Assembly: GCA_000697475.1 (NCBI GenBank) | Contig: JNEU01001097.1 | Coordinates: 124,001 to 188,000, forward strand | Length of the DNA: 64,000 bases | Origin: Lichtheimia corymbifera B2541 | Lineage: Eukaryota > Mucoromycota > Mucoromycetes > Mucorales > Lichtheimiaceae | Direction: 5' to 3' | Shown: positions 23,329-34,168 of the stretch, one piece after another | Layout of the letters: every line of letters begins with the position of its first letter | Position numbering within the stretch: position 1 is the stretch's first letter | Position numbers and translations under genes: made by a program | Notes under the pieces: generated by a model | Databases searched by the model: none | What the model was told of the DNA's origin: nothing | The model's input: the letters and a program-made list of their open reading frames with translations, nothing else

Positions 23329-24149
23329 ATGTCAAACCATTCTTCAAAGTAGGTCGTGTTATTTACGTGCTTCTATCATGCTAACGATCAAGCAGTTTCT
23401 CTGCTGGACGGCTTCCTCCGATTGACTCCAAAGAATATCCCCCATCACAAGGCAGCAGCAGTAGCAATGCACCACCTGCACGGTTCTCTGACCATTTGCC
23501 CACTCAACAATCGCATCTTGCCAATGTACGATTGCCAGCTTCTCAACCAGTTAAACAAGAGGTGAGTATATGGTTTGTCTTTTTTCTTCAAGAAGCTTAT
23601 CTTTATTGTAATAGTTGGACAACGTGTTGGCACCTATAGGAGGACCATCCTCACAGCAACAACCACCTGCACATGTAGCGACCACACAACAACCTCCACC
23701 ACCGTCATCATCATCATCCTCTGGCAATGTACCTGAATCTTCCAGCTTTACATCACAACCCCACGATCCACAGGCACAGCGACGAAGAGGTGACAGTCAG
23801 TCTCCACGATCCTATTTGGATGCACATGTGGTACCTACACTGTTAGAAGGCATGAAATTGGTAGTGACTAAACGGTAAGAAAGGTATCATTGTGGATGGG
23901 TATAATCAATTAATAACGAATATGGCTATCCATCATAGGCCATCTGATCCACTTGCTTTCCTTGGCCAATATTTACTTGATTGTTCAGCCAATATGAAGA
24001 ATGAAACCCATAGACCATCATCATCTATCCAATCACGACCACCACCACCACCTCCACCACCATCCTCATCATCATCACAACAACAACAATTGCCATCCCT
24101 TAGTGCAGAACTCCCACAATCCATGTTTATCAAGAAAGAGCAGCCTTAG
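23329..24149 (+). CDS. SDC1: COMPASS subunit Sdc1 (Dpy-30 family)
   Basis: 218 aa from four exons: 23329-23348 (20 nt), 23396-23561, 23615-23874 and 23939-24149. The Dpy-30 dimerisation motif is formed across the last junction: SYLDAHVVPTLLEGMKLVV then RPSDPLAFLGQYLL (about residues 128-163). The protein of this family is a small subunit of the histone H3K4 methyltransferase complex COMPASS and dimerises to bind Ash2/Bre2. The N-terminal 120 residues are disordered Pro/Ser/Gln-rich, and the tail after the motif is also Pro/Ser/Gln-rich, making it longer than the usual 100-175 aa. The gene ends exactly on the stop codon of the opposite-strand Fhit-type gene. Confidence 0.9.
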
Positions 24150-24928
24150 GGCATTTCATTAAAATTGTCTGGAAAGAAAGTGCGTAACCATTCGGCTTCC
24201 TTTTTCATCTCTTCGGCAGATCGTGGTTCTCGTTCTTCATTGTCTACTCGCACCTTGCTCCTGCCTCCCAATTCTTCATAAATATCATCATTGTTGGCCC
24301 AATCGCCCATCCTGCGGGGAATAACATGCATATGTACGTGAGGAACCTAATAAAAAGAGGTCTTAGTGAATGCAAACGAATCATAAAGATGTCTTGTGAC
24401 CTACCGTTTGTCCAGCTTGAGGTCCATCTTGAATGACAGTTGTCAATGATGTACATCCAAATTGCTTCTCCACGACATTCCCAATGGTTTGTGCGCTCAT
24501 CATGATATCTGCTATCTGATCGCGCCCATCAATAACAAGCATATACATATATACATATATATATATATCCTCCTCCACCTACCTCTTCAGGATTCAAATC
24601 CTTGACCCGTGGTACATTGCGGCGAGATACGACAAGGACATCTGTTATGAACCATCATAAGTAATTGACAATCTCCAATATTGATAATAAATATATAACA
24701 TCATGTCTATTTACGCACGTCCACTGTTGCATGAGAGTGAGTGGTGGTGGTGAGCAAAAGGAATGCGTGTGTGTGTTGGACCTACGGTGTAATGGGTTTC
24801 AGATTGACGAGACCAATGCAGAACTTGGATTTGTAGAACACCTGCGATTCGGGAATAACATGGGGACCGAATTGATAGACCTTGGGTATGATCATGTCAG
24901 AGAGACGAGGAAGAACAGTGAAAGGCAT
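24146..24928 (-). CDS. HNT2: Fhit-type HIT-family dinucleoside polyphosphate hydrolase
   Basis: 172 aa; hydrolyses Ap3A/Ap4A-type dinucleotides (family knowledge). Exons in transcript order are 24928-24786, 24723-24719 (a 5-nt microexon), 24641-24583, 24515-24405 and 24346-24146. The histidine triad reads PHVHMHVIPRR (His109, 111 and 113). The upstream conserved region is QVFYKSKFCIGLVNLKP then ITPGHVLVVSRRNVPRVKDL; the PGH in it requires the microexon TGGAC. Without it neither frame nor motif is restored and the intron would be about 144 nt. The stop codon (24148-24146) overlaps the Sdc1 stop on the other strand. The start follows an apparent 3' splice site (GCGATAG), so a 5' UTR intron or a further upstream exon is possible. 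Confidence 0.85.
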
Positions 24929-26959
24929 CTATCGCTCATATAAAAGCAACCCTTGCATATCGCCTTGGCGAGCACTTGGTGAATCCCCGACGTCTTTGAA
25001 AGGTGTCATGATTTGAAAGGCATCCCCATTTGGCGTGTTGGCATGAACCTGTCGTCAGGTAAACCGACCTGTTCTTGTTAATCAAGCGTGGTCTTGTTGT
25101 CTTGGAGACTGAAATCAGTGCACGTTTCCAGGACAACATGGTGCCATTTTCATGCACCACGTACCATGCATCGTAAATTATAGCATCGCTTACAATCCAA
25201 AATATAAAAAGCATTGACGATGCTCGCTTTATGGCTGTTTCTTCAAATGATGATCAACTTGCTCGTGATGATACCACCATCCCATCAATCGCCATAGCAC
25301 TGTGTGAGATAACGATTGCAAGAAATGCTTTCCTCTTCATGTTGTTGGATGGTAGCAGCAAGATTCAATACCATGGGCACATAGCATGCAGGAAGTCAGC
25401 CATCGGCATAATTAGCAACTCAAGCATGAAAATTGACTGGCAGATAGAATAGGAAGTGTGTGCAAAAATATCATCGCCCTCTTTACAACATGCCATCAAA
25501 CGATGACACGTGTGTGCAATCGATGCGAGATTGTACAGGACACTACCAAAAGGACATGATGCAACCGAATGTGATGATGTTGTTGATATTCCAAGATTGT
25601 CAACCATCATTGGCTTTAGCCGAACAAAGTATATATGCAAATCAGAAGTACCTTTTATTCCATAATGAGAATAATCTTGATTCTAAGAGAAACAATTTTT
25701 TTTCACAAGTATAAGGTTCTTCTCGGGACCGGGAGAAAGAAAGAGTAAGGGGGGGGCCAGGTACCACCAGACAAACATGCTCTTTGCTATACAAACGATG
25801 AATCCCCCGCTCATACTTTATTCCCTTATTTCCATCATTTAATAGGGAAGCACATGTAATCCTGATTTTCTCAATGACCCGTGTTCTCGTTTCTTGGCAT
25901 ATTTTCAAACGTGTATCATTCAAAAACGACGATACCATCACACAACGCTGGTTGGTCATTTCAAAGTCCGTACAAACCCAAAAGTTAACTAAACGAGACG
26001 GGGATCGAGCAAGACAGAGCGAGAGATGGCGCACAGACCCAGCTTCTTGATGCAAGATCTTTTCACCTACTATATTTCGCAAAGTATTAAAATCGATCGC
26101 TTCTTCCAGAATATACCACCATCTCCTCTCACCATCGATCTCAGCCATTGCATGCTATTACCATCACTTTTTGGTGGTGACCTTTGTGTTGATTGTTGTA
26201 GTATCATGACGTGTGGGAGAATAAGGAGGCGATAGTGGTTGTTATGTGTGATGATCCAATATCCTTCTTTAAAACATCCATGTTGCACACACACGCACAT
26301 TGCTTCCCTTTATCATCATCAGACCTTTGACCCGTGGTTTGGGAATTGTGCGTGTGTGTGTGCACACACGTTGTTAGGCCGATTACTCCCCATCGTCACC
26401 TTTTTCCCGATAGGCATGTATACGGCTTACTCTAGCGTGGCAATGACAAACATGCGTCATTATAGAAACTCCCAATGCTACTCTCAAGACAAAGACACCC
26501 CCCAATCATTTGTACCACATACAGCGCTGATTTATTCAATATGGATATGCTGCCTAAAGAGGATCGGATGTTGCCATCAGCAGTATATATGTATTTTCAG
26601 AAAGGATTGAAATGGGAGTATGAGCTAGGAGGGAAAAGAGTGCAAGTGTCTTATTTTAAACAGGCAGTGTGTGGGTGTGTGTGGTATATAATGTTGTTGA
26701 GAAGGTTATAAAGTTGATCCAAAGGGAAAGAAAAAAAAACAAAAGGGCAATAAGGGACATGTGTATACAATTTTGAGTAAGATAGCTTATACATCGATGC
26801 AAGTTGCATGTGTGTGTGGGTGTGTGGGTGGGTTGTGGTAACAGGAAGGACTATAAACAGAGATTGTGGTGGTGCTTTTTTGTTGTTGTTGTTATTGAAA
26901 ATGATGATCGAATGGTTCCGTTGCGTATATCGATATAGTAACGAATGGAAGTATACATG
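24929..26959. other. 2-kb region without a confident gene
   Basis: Minus-strand frames of 168 aa (26148-25642), 91 aa (25640-25365) and 92 aa (25214-24936) nearly tile the interval, but none contains a recognised motif and I could not join them by splicing. They may be noncoding transcript, a decayed gene or chance. The rest is AT-rich with GT-rich runs (26350-26370, 26660-26690, 26810-26830). It includes the 3' flank of the GATA-factor gene. Confidence 0.3.
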
Positions 26960-29612
26960 TTAATGGGTGACTTTTGAGTGCAATCCCCATGCTGGTTGTA
27001 AATGAGGATGGTGCATATTGGTGGAAGATGGTGATGATGTATCATAGCGTCTATTGTTGTTATCTGCATATGCGACAGATGCTGTGGCATTGGCTGTAAC
27101 CATAATGGGTGCGGGTGATGCTGGTGAAAGTGGTGAAGAGGATGAGCATGATGAGGATGGTGAAGGTGGTGTGCTATTGGTGATGGTTGCACTGATAGGT
27201 GAAAACTGCTGCTGCTGTTGGTAATGATTGTTGTGAGCTGTTCTTTGTTCGTTTCGCGCCTTTTGTTGTTGGGCCATCATCTTTTCTTTGCGTGCTACAG
27301 ACCGCCAATATCTGAGACCACAAGCGTTGCAGTAACTATACACAACAACAAATATGGCGGTTAGTAATGACCGAATATGTAGAGCAAATAATGTTGGATT
27401 CATTACGTTTTGTGACCCGAAGGCCCCTTTCGCCATTCGGGACTAGAAGTTGTGCCACAACTCTCACAATGGTTTACGTGATGCTGTGAAACCGATGCGG
27501 CACAAGAAGAGGAGGAAGCATAGCGCTGGGACCTGCTAGTACAAAAGTTTGTCTTTGCCGAAGAAGAGTGCCTGCGCCTCACGGTTGCCATTGGTTTGGT
27601 TGGTGGGGCAATATGTGGTGAGGAAATACAGCGACGTGCGGTATTGTGATGCTGCTTCATAGAAGGCGATGATGGCGATGGTGGTTGATTTTGCTGCACC
27701 GTAGTATTCCAAGAACTATTACCATGACCACCAGCACGAAAGGCTGAATGTGGTTGAGGAGATGGTGGTGGGCTATACCTCGTGGTAATGGCAGTACTAT
27801 TGCGTCGCGCGTATGGGACAAAAGGTCGCTGTCTGATGGGATGCGAAGCATTCTTGTGTGACAAAACGCTCAATTCGCGATCATTCGCATCCGCATTAAT
27901 CGAGATTGCCGGTCGGCACAGCCCGGATCCCATCACTCGTTGTTTGTAGTATTCATCAATATCATCAACTCGATGCTTGACTTGAGGATGGTTGGAAGCA
28001 ATGGTGGAAGGCGTGGCCATCTCATCATCGATCATCATCATCGATCGTCCATGTTCATTCTCCACTTCTGGGGTCCCATGTCTCCCGATAAAGCAACTTT
28101 GGGCCAATGTGGTTATGTCTTGCAATCTGGGTAACCGATTGCTACTGCAAAGAAAATCAATAACAACGCACTGATGATAGCTCAATACGTGTAAGAAGAA
28201 CTTTACCTGGGGTCACTAAAAGTGTGTACAAGAGGAGGGCGCTGTTGCACTGTCATTTCGTTGGGGGGATACACGAGGCTGTTTTGTGCTGCAACGTGTT
28301 GTTGTTGGTGGTGGCTACTGCTGCTGCTGCTGTCGTTGCTAATGGTAAATGTAATATGTCCATATGGAATAATAATGTGGTCGATCGGCTGAATGGCACC
28401 AATAGAGTTGCTGTGTGTATATGTTTTTTGCCGTGAACACTGAACACAAGACGCATCAAATCCATTGCCGATCAAGCGACTCAGTGCTGAAAGTCTAGCA
28501 TCATTGTCATCGTCATGATAGGCATAAGGATAAGAAAGAAGCACCGCCTTCGTGCAACTATTGAAAATACAAAGGCCCCGGCGAGGAGCACAGTCTTTTG
28601 GATGCGAGTCTCTGTTAAGGATGGACCTGAGAACCTCGGCGTCATTCTAAAAAAAGAAAGGTGTAAGCAGCGCATGAAAGATACAAAGAACCAAGTTGCA
28701 TACCGTTTCGTGAAAAAGGGTTTCGCCACATGTACTAGTGTGAGTGATGGTTGTGGATGGTTGTGGTTGTTGAAGAGGAGACCCTATCATGGTACAAGGC
28801 AATGCACAGTGAGAAAATAAGCCTCTTCTGGAAACATCTCTTGTTATGGTCAAAGAATTGATAGAACAGTTACCTTCATCCACCCTATCGACATGAAACA
28901 AAACAAGCAAGGTTTGGTGATCGATAATGTACATGACGATATCCATGACCATCCACTGATCAACAACCTATATGTGCGTGTGAGTTTATGAATGACAAGT
29001 TCAAGCGTTGTGGGTTGATTCGGCGCACACAAACACACCCATCTCCCCCATTCTCGTTCTTTCGCTGCTTCTCTCTCCCTCCCCCCCCCAACCCCCAAAA
29101 CACTCCATAAATTGTTACCTCAAAAGAAGCTGTGTCGGGAATAAGCACGTTTCGCAAACGACACCTAATTGTATCACAATTCAAATGCTATTAGAGTTCA
29201 CAATAAAAATCAATCGTGTGAATGCTGCTGCTGGATGGGATAGATACAAGATGCAATGCACGAATGACCCCTGCCACATAGACACATAATAAATATGCAT
29301 CATTCACCATCTCCCTCTTCTTTTCCAGTCACTCGGTTATAGCTCATTGTATCCATCGTCATCATAAACAGCATACGTTTTGGTCATTGTTGTATGTATT
29401 CACCTTGTGATCGATCCACCAAATGCCTGGCTGTCGATGAATTTGGCCAAGTCCTTTCGAGCAAGATCCACCTCTTCAGGATGCATCAAGTTGAAAAGCG
29501 ATTGCGACATCATTGTTGTTTGAACATTGTGAGGAATGGCGGATGAGATATAAAGAAACTGGAGACTATTCGAGTCAAGTAGTGACCAGAAGCAACGTGA
29601 TGCTGATGTCAT
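26960..29612 (-). CDS. PAS + GATA zinc-finger regulator, White collar-2-like
   Basis: 690 aa in six exons (transcript order): 29612-29404, 29164-29119, 28967-28704, 28646-28207, 28144-27407 and 27335-26960. The N-terminal about 200 residues look like a PAS domain (SRCFWSLLDSNSLQFLYISS, SLFNLMHPEEVDLARKDLAKF, CRLRNVLIPDTASFEVVDQW, then GHITFTIS). A long Ser/Pro/His-rich linker follows. The single GATA finger is CESCGTTSSPEWRKGPSG then HKTYCNACGLRYWRS, i.e. C-x2-C-x18-C-x2-C, the spacing of the fungal White-collar class; an intron splits it. WC-2 proteins pair with the photoreceptor WC-1 to drive blue-light responses; that role is inferred from domain order. A 264-nt exon was kept intact because its frame is open throughout and matches on both sides. 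A 5' UTR intron is likely (TTTCAG 16 bases before the ATG). Confidence 0.87.
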
Positions 29613-30285
29613 GCGTGGTGTATTTGACTGAAAGAGAGGAAATCACAGATTGCTGATAAAAGAATGAAGCGGGATGGGGAAAAAATCGAGAAAGAAAAAA
29701 GTGAAAGAGATGTCAAAGAGAGAGGGAAAAGGACAACAGAAAATGATAAATGCAATTGACAAGTTCCAGGTTGCTGGGCCCGCTTCTCAGAATACAAGAA
29801 TAACAGAGTGCGCATCGATCAATCGGTTTGCAGTTGACAGTGTAACGTATCTGGAGTGGCCTTCCGATCGTATGCATCCGTGTTGGCTGCTTTCATCGCT
29901 TCATATTCAGGTCACTCGTCTTCGATGTTTGATCCCAGCTAGAATAGTGCGCCACCATGATCGAATATCAACGAGTATGGCATAACTTTATCATGCAGCT
30001 TAGCCTCTTTGCTGTATCTTTGATCCTTGCCCATTAAAAGCTCACATCACCATTTCAGGTTTGTGTCACCCAACGTAATGACAAGAATAGACAAGAATAG
30101 TGCTTCTCCGTGAGTAGTACAGAGATCATCGGCTGTGTCCCATTCGGTAGGAGTAATCCGCATGCTAACCTCCTCGTCCGTGTGCCGGGTATGTTGTCCG
30201 CTTTTATTATGATATTGAAAAAAGAGTCTGTGCCATTTGTCTATGTTGCACCGGTATTTTTTGCTTTTCTCTCATACACGAGGAC
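29613..30285. other. Intergenic region between HIS6 3' end and the GATA-factor start
   Basis: 673 bases. The part next to the GATA gene is strongly pyrimidine-rich on the minus strand and ends in TTTCAG, suggesting a 5' UTR intron. No coding sequence recognised. Confidence 0.35.
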
Positions 30286-31673
30286 TTATTGATGCTTGTT
30301 GTTCCATGCCACGCACTCGTCAAATGTCACTCCATCGCCTCCAAAAATGTCCAAGGCACTATATGCAACAAGATGAATCCACATGAGCAACACAAAACAA
30401 CAATCCCGACACAAAGTTAAATGTATCATATGCAAAACGTACCTGCCGAAAGTAAGATCCACTTTGCCCTTTGATAATCTTTCAACAAGAGCGAGATCAT
30501 CTATGCCTAATAATCATTAGTATCTTCATTTCCCCATCTTTTCATCTCCTTCCATCATTTTCGATAACACTTACTTCTTCCACCACCAGCATACGTCGTT
30601 GGAATATTGACCCATTCGCCAAGTTCTAAGTATAACAAGATAGAAGGTGGGTCACATGCTCAGCAAGAGCATTGCACAAGAAAATACACTTACTTTGAAC
30701 CAATTCCTCATCAATGCCTTTGCACAAGCCTTCAACATCCGCTGCGTGAATTAAAAACTCGCTATATGCGTGTGTTCCCGCCCATTAGTTTTTCTCGTTT
30801 GATCACGAGCCACACACCCCGTCCACTTGTTTGCATTACCTGCAATATTCCGAAAGCATTGTCAAGGTTTCTATAGAAATTGTGAGACCATCGTCCATAG
30901 AGATCCTCCCCATTATATGAATTGTAATCCCACTAACCTTGATTCACCTCCATATCTGTCATTGTTTGCCATTTGTTCATAGCCACAACCCATTTGTTAT
31001 CACGGCGACGACAGCTAACAAAGGTCATACATTGATCAGTCTCGGTGTGTGTGGCTTTTTGTTACTGATATTCCCATGATCCCAGGTTGGCTTTTTTGTA
31101 TTACCTGACATCCACCACCAATCGTTCCTTGCCTACACGTTGACACAAATCCACCAAGCGTTCCTTTGAGAATCGGGCATCCGGGAAGAGATAACTTGTG
31201 ACAATCACCTAATAATGATCTCGCTTAGGGTCCATGGTGATACACACATACACGTTGGCTATAGGAGCACGGAGAGAGGTATATGTGAATGTGAATTCCC
31301 ACAAACCTTGGAAGCACCATAATCAAGCCACGTTTGTGCATTCTCTGATGTGATACCACCACCCACTTGAAGACCGTTGGGCCATCCACTAAGCGCTTCC
31401 TTGGCAGCATCATCATTGTTGGGTCCCAACTTGATAACGTGACATCGTGTAATGTTGTGTCGTTTGTACAGTTCAGCGTAGTGCTTTGGTGTTTCCCTGG
31501 TAAACCAACATTGAGTATTATTGAATCGTTCCACATGCGTGGGTGTCGCTCAGCATTTACGTTGACACAAAGTTGGTCTTGAGATCCTCGGGTGCCTTAT
31601 CGCTAAGCGAACCACCAACAATTTGTTTGACTTGGCCGTGATGGAGATCGATGCAACCGTTGAAACGTGTCAT
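30286..31673 (-). CDS. HIS6: HIS6: ProFAR isomerase of histidine biosynthesis
   Basis: 256 aa (yeast His6 is 261). Converts ProFAR to PRFAR, step four of histidine synthesis. Nine exons in transcript order: 31673-31561, 31496-31307, 31208-31105, 31014-30938, 30870-30840, 30761-30694, 30625-30575, 30506-30443 and 30358-30286; every phase agrees. The TIM-barrel motifs are [18 protein letters not shown] with the catalytic Asp, [12 protein letters not shown], the R-x-V-D of [23 protein letters not shown] with the second catalytic Asp, [13 protein letters not shown], and [15 protein letters not shown]. Smallest exon is 31 nt. No perfect Gcn4 site was found in the first 200 bases upstream. Confidence 0.95.
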
Positions 31674-32681
31674 TATGGAAAAAGAGCGGAACAACCGAGT
31701 CGTTGCAGGCGAAATAGCAGCCCCAACCCTCCTCTTAATCCGATGCTTGATATATTATATCACCCTTTGTGTCCTTTGTATGATCTATGAGAAAAATAAA
31801 TAGTATCTTTTATTAAACAATGCATTCCATTCGCTATCCATGTGTCAAGTGAAATGTTCTTTAAACTCGTTCGGGTTCATTGTAAGGGTTGCAAGCAATA
31901 CATGGGATGTATTATTATATGCACTAGGGCAGCATAGGTACTGCTAAATTGAATACAGTATTCCTCATGCTGATGATGGGAAGCAAGCATTATAGGGGTA
32001 GTATAGATGGGCTTTTGCATTTTATCTATATTTGTTATTCACGTATCCATGATAAGCAGGTTTATTGAATGAAGTACGGGAAAGGAAAATAAACATTTAC
32101 ACATGTCATATATGATCGATATCGCAGGATAGTAAATGATGCGAGGAAGAGCAAGCAAGTACTATTTGAGCAATCGGAAGAGGTACCCGCCAAGATGACA
32201 TGTCAACCAAGGTTTGTCGGGCCGAGGACAATCGAGCTATTTGATTGGCTGAAACTCGATTAGGAAATTGATCCGCTTGTGATGGTCAACGCGAAAAGTT
32301 TTCAGTAGTGACAAAGTAATTTTGGGAAATTGGCGTGGTTTGGTGGAGAAAAAGTCAGCTTGATCACAAGCAACGTGCATATGTAACCTAAACTTTGCTT
32401 CACTATGATGAACTTGTGCGTCTGGAAGACGCTGTCCTATGCTTAAGTGCATTGCGGAAACTTTACCTGCCTTCCTTCTGACTGAAGCTATATACTATGG
32501 TTACTCTTTTACTTGATCATTGAGGATTACAGTAAAATGTAGCAAAACTGCTACTGGTACAATTTTTATCTCATCAACGATGGCGAACGAGGATAGAGAA
32601 AAGAGAGAGAGAGGAGGGAGGATGCAGTAAAAAACTATATTGTACAAGGATGCTATGAATTGGATACGTCTATATTGGCGT
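31674..32681. other. 1-kb intergenic region
   Basis: AT-rich; a 71-codon minus-strand frame (32452-32237) is unrecognised. No confident gene. Confidence 0.3.
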
Positions 32682-34136
32682 TCATTGATTTGCGTGGCAG
32701 GCTTCAGACAAATGCTCGGTTGATCCACAATAACGGCAAGCATTCTAAGACAAAAAGATGAATACCAAAATCATATCGTAGATATATTAATTCATCCTAC
32801 CTGACATTCTGCACTGGTATGACCCGATCCACCACAATTGCCACAACGGACGATGGCGGGTTTGTTGTAATAGGTGCGTCGTCCACGATGTTGTTGGTTG
32901 GAACGCATTTCCTCACGATAGCCAGCAAAGAGATCCTGGTTACCGAAACCTGCTGTCACACCGCCTATGCCATTTCCACCACCAGTAGCTGCTGCTGCTG
33001 CTGCTGCTGCTTTAAGCTGATTCTCGAGTTTGCCGATATGTGCTTCCAAAGAGAGAATGTAACGACGGCCTTCCTCAAGCTCAGTTTGTTTGCGAGCCTC
33101 GAAAAGTTGCATCATTTGAGACTCCCGTTCTCTGGAAATAGTCATCATCTCGCTGTAACGTGTTGTTTGCAAAGCCATTTCTTGTTGAGCGGCGATAAGT
33201 TGTTGTAACAAACGCATGTTCTCCTGCTGCAAGTTTTGTACAAAAGCGATCATATTCTCGGGACTCATGTTGCGAATTTGATCTGCTGAAAAAACATCCT
33301 TCTGAACAAGTGGAGGAGTCGTTGCTGTTGTGGTGGTAGTGGTGGTGTTTGCGGATGCCATTTGGAAATTCATTGGCGAGGTGGTTGCAAGAGGAGAGGA
33401 CAAAGTACTGCTGGCACCTAACATAGGATCCTTGATTAAACCAGGAGGTTGAGTAGGTGGAGGCAAAGTAGCTGTAGATTGTTGCAAAATATCTTTCATC
33501 GAAACGTTCACCACATCCACAGGTGCATTGTCCTTTTCAGCGATCGATGCAGAAGGCATGGTTGTCGTATTTGTCGATGTAGATCCCCATCCATTATTGA
33601 TATCATCCACCGAAGATTTGACTCTCCAATTATCATCATTGCTGCCGCCAGTGTTTGGATTCCATCCCGAGGACGATCGCTTATGCTTGTTTTGGTCATT
33701 CCAACGATCATTGGTGTTGCTGTTATTCCATCCACGTTGTTGAGCATTGTCATCACCCCGATTAGCGTTTCCAGTTGAGCGTCGATTATCATTCTTTCTG
33801 ATGCTGTATCGTTCACGCGGTTGCTGTTGTGGCTGTCTCCAATTATCAGAATCATTGGCTCGACCCACAGGTGCCTGACTAGCAGCTGGCTTATTCCAAC
33901 CTTCACTCATCTTGGATGCTTCTTGTTCCCATGTACCCGATGCTGATGTATTCCAAGACTTGGTTGTTGCTTCCTGCTTCTTGGTCCAATCGCCTTCAGT
34001 AGCAGATACACTGCCCCATCCACCAAGTCCATCATTGTCTGAAGTTGCTCCCCAACCACTGGATTGTGCAGGCTTTCCCCATCCATCATTATCCTTGTTT
34101 GCAGATCCTTGACCCCATCCATTGGATTCATCTGAT

Positions 34137-34168
<32 letters not shown>

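Noticed and set aside
28704..28967. Extra intron (donor at 28873) inside exon 3 of the PAS/GATA gene
   Set aside because: It would shift phase and break the downstream frame; the 264-nt exon is open throughout and keeps phase at both ends.
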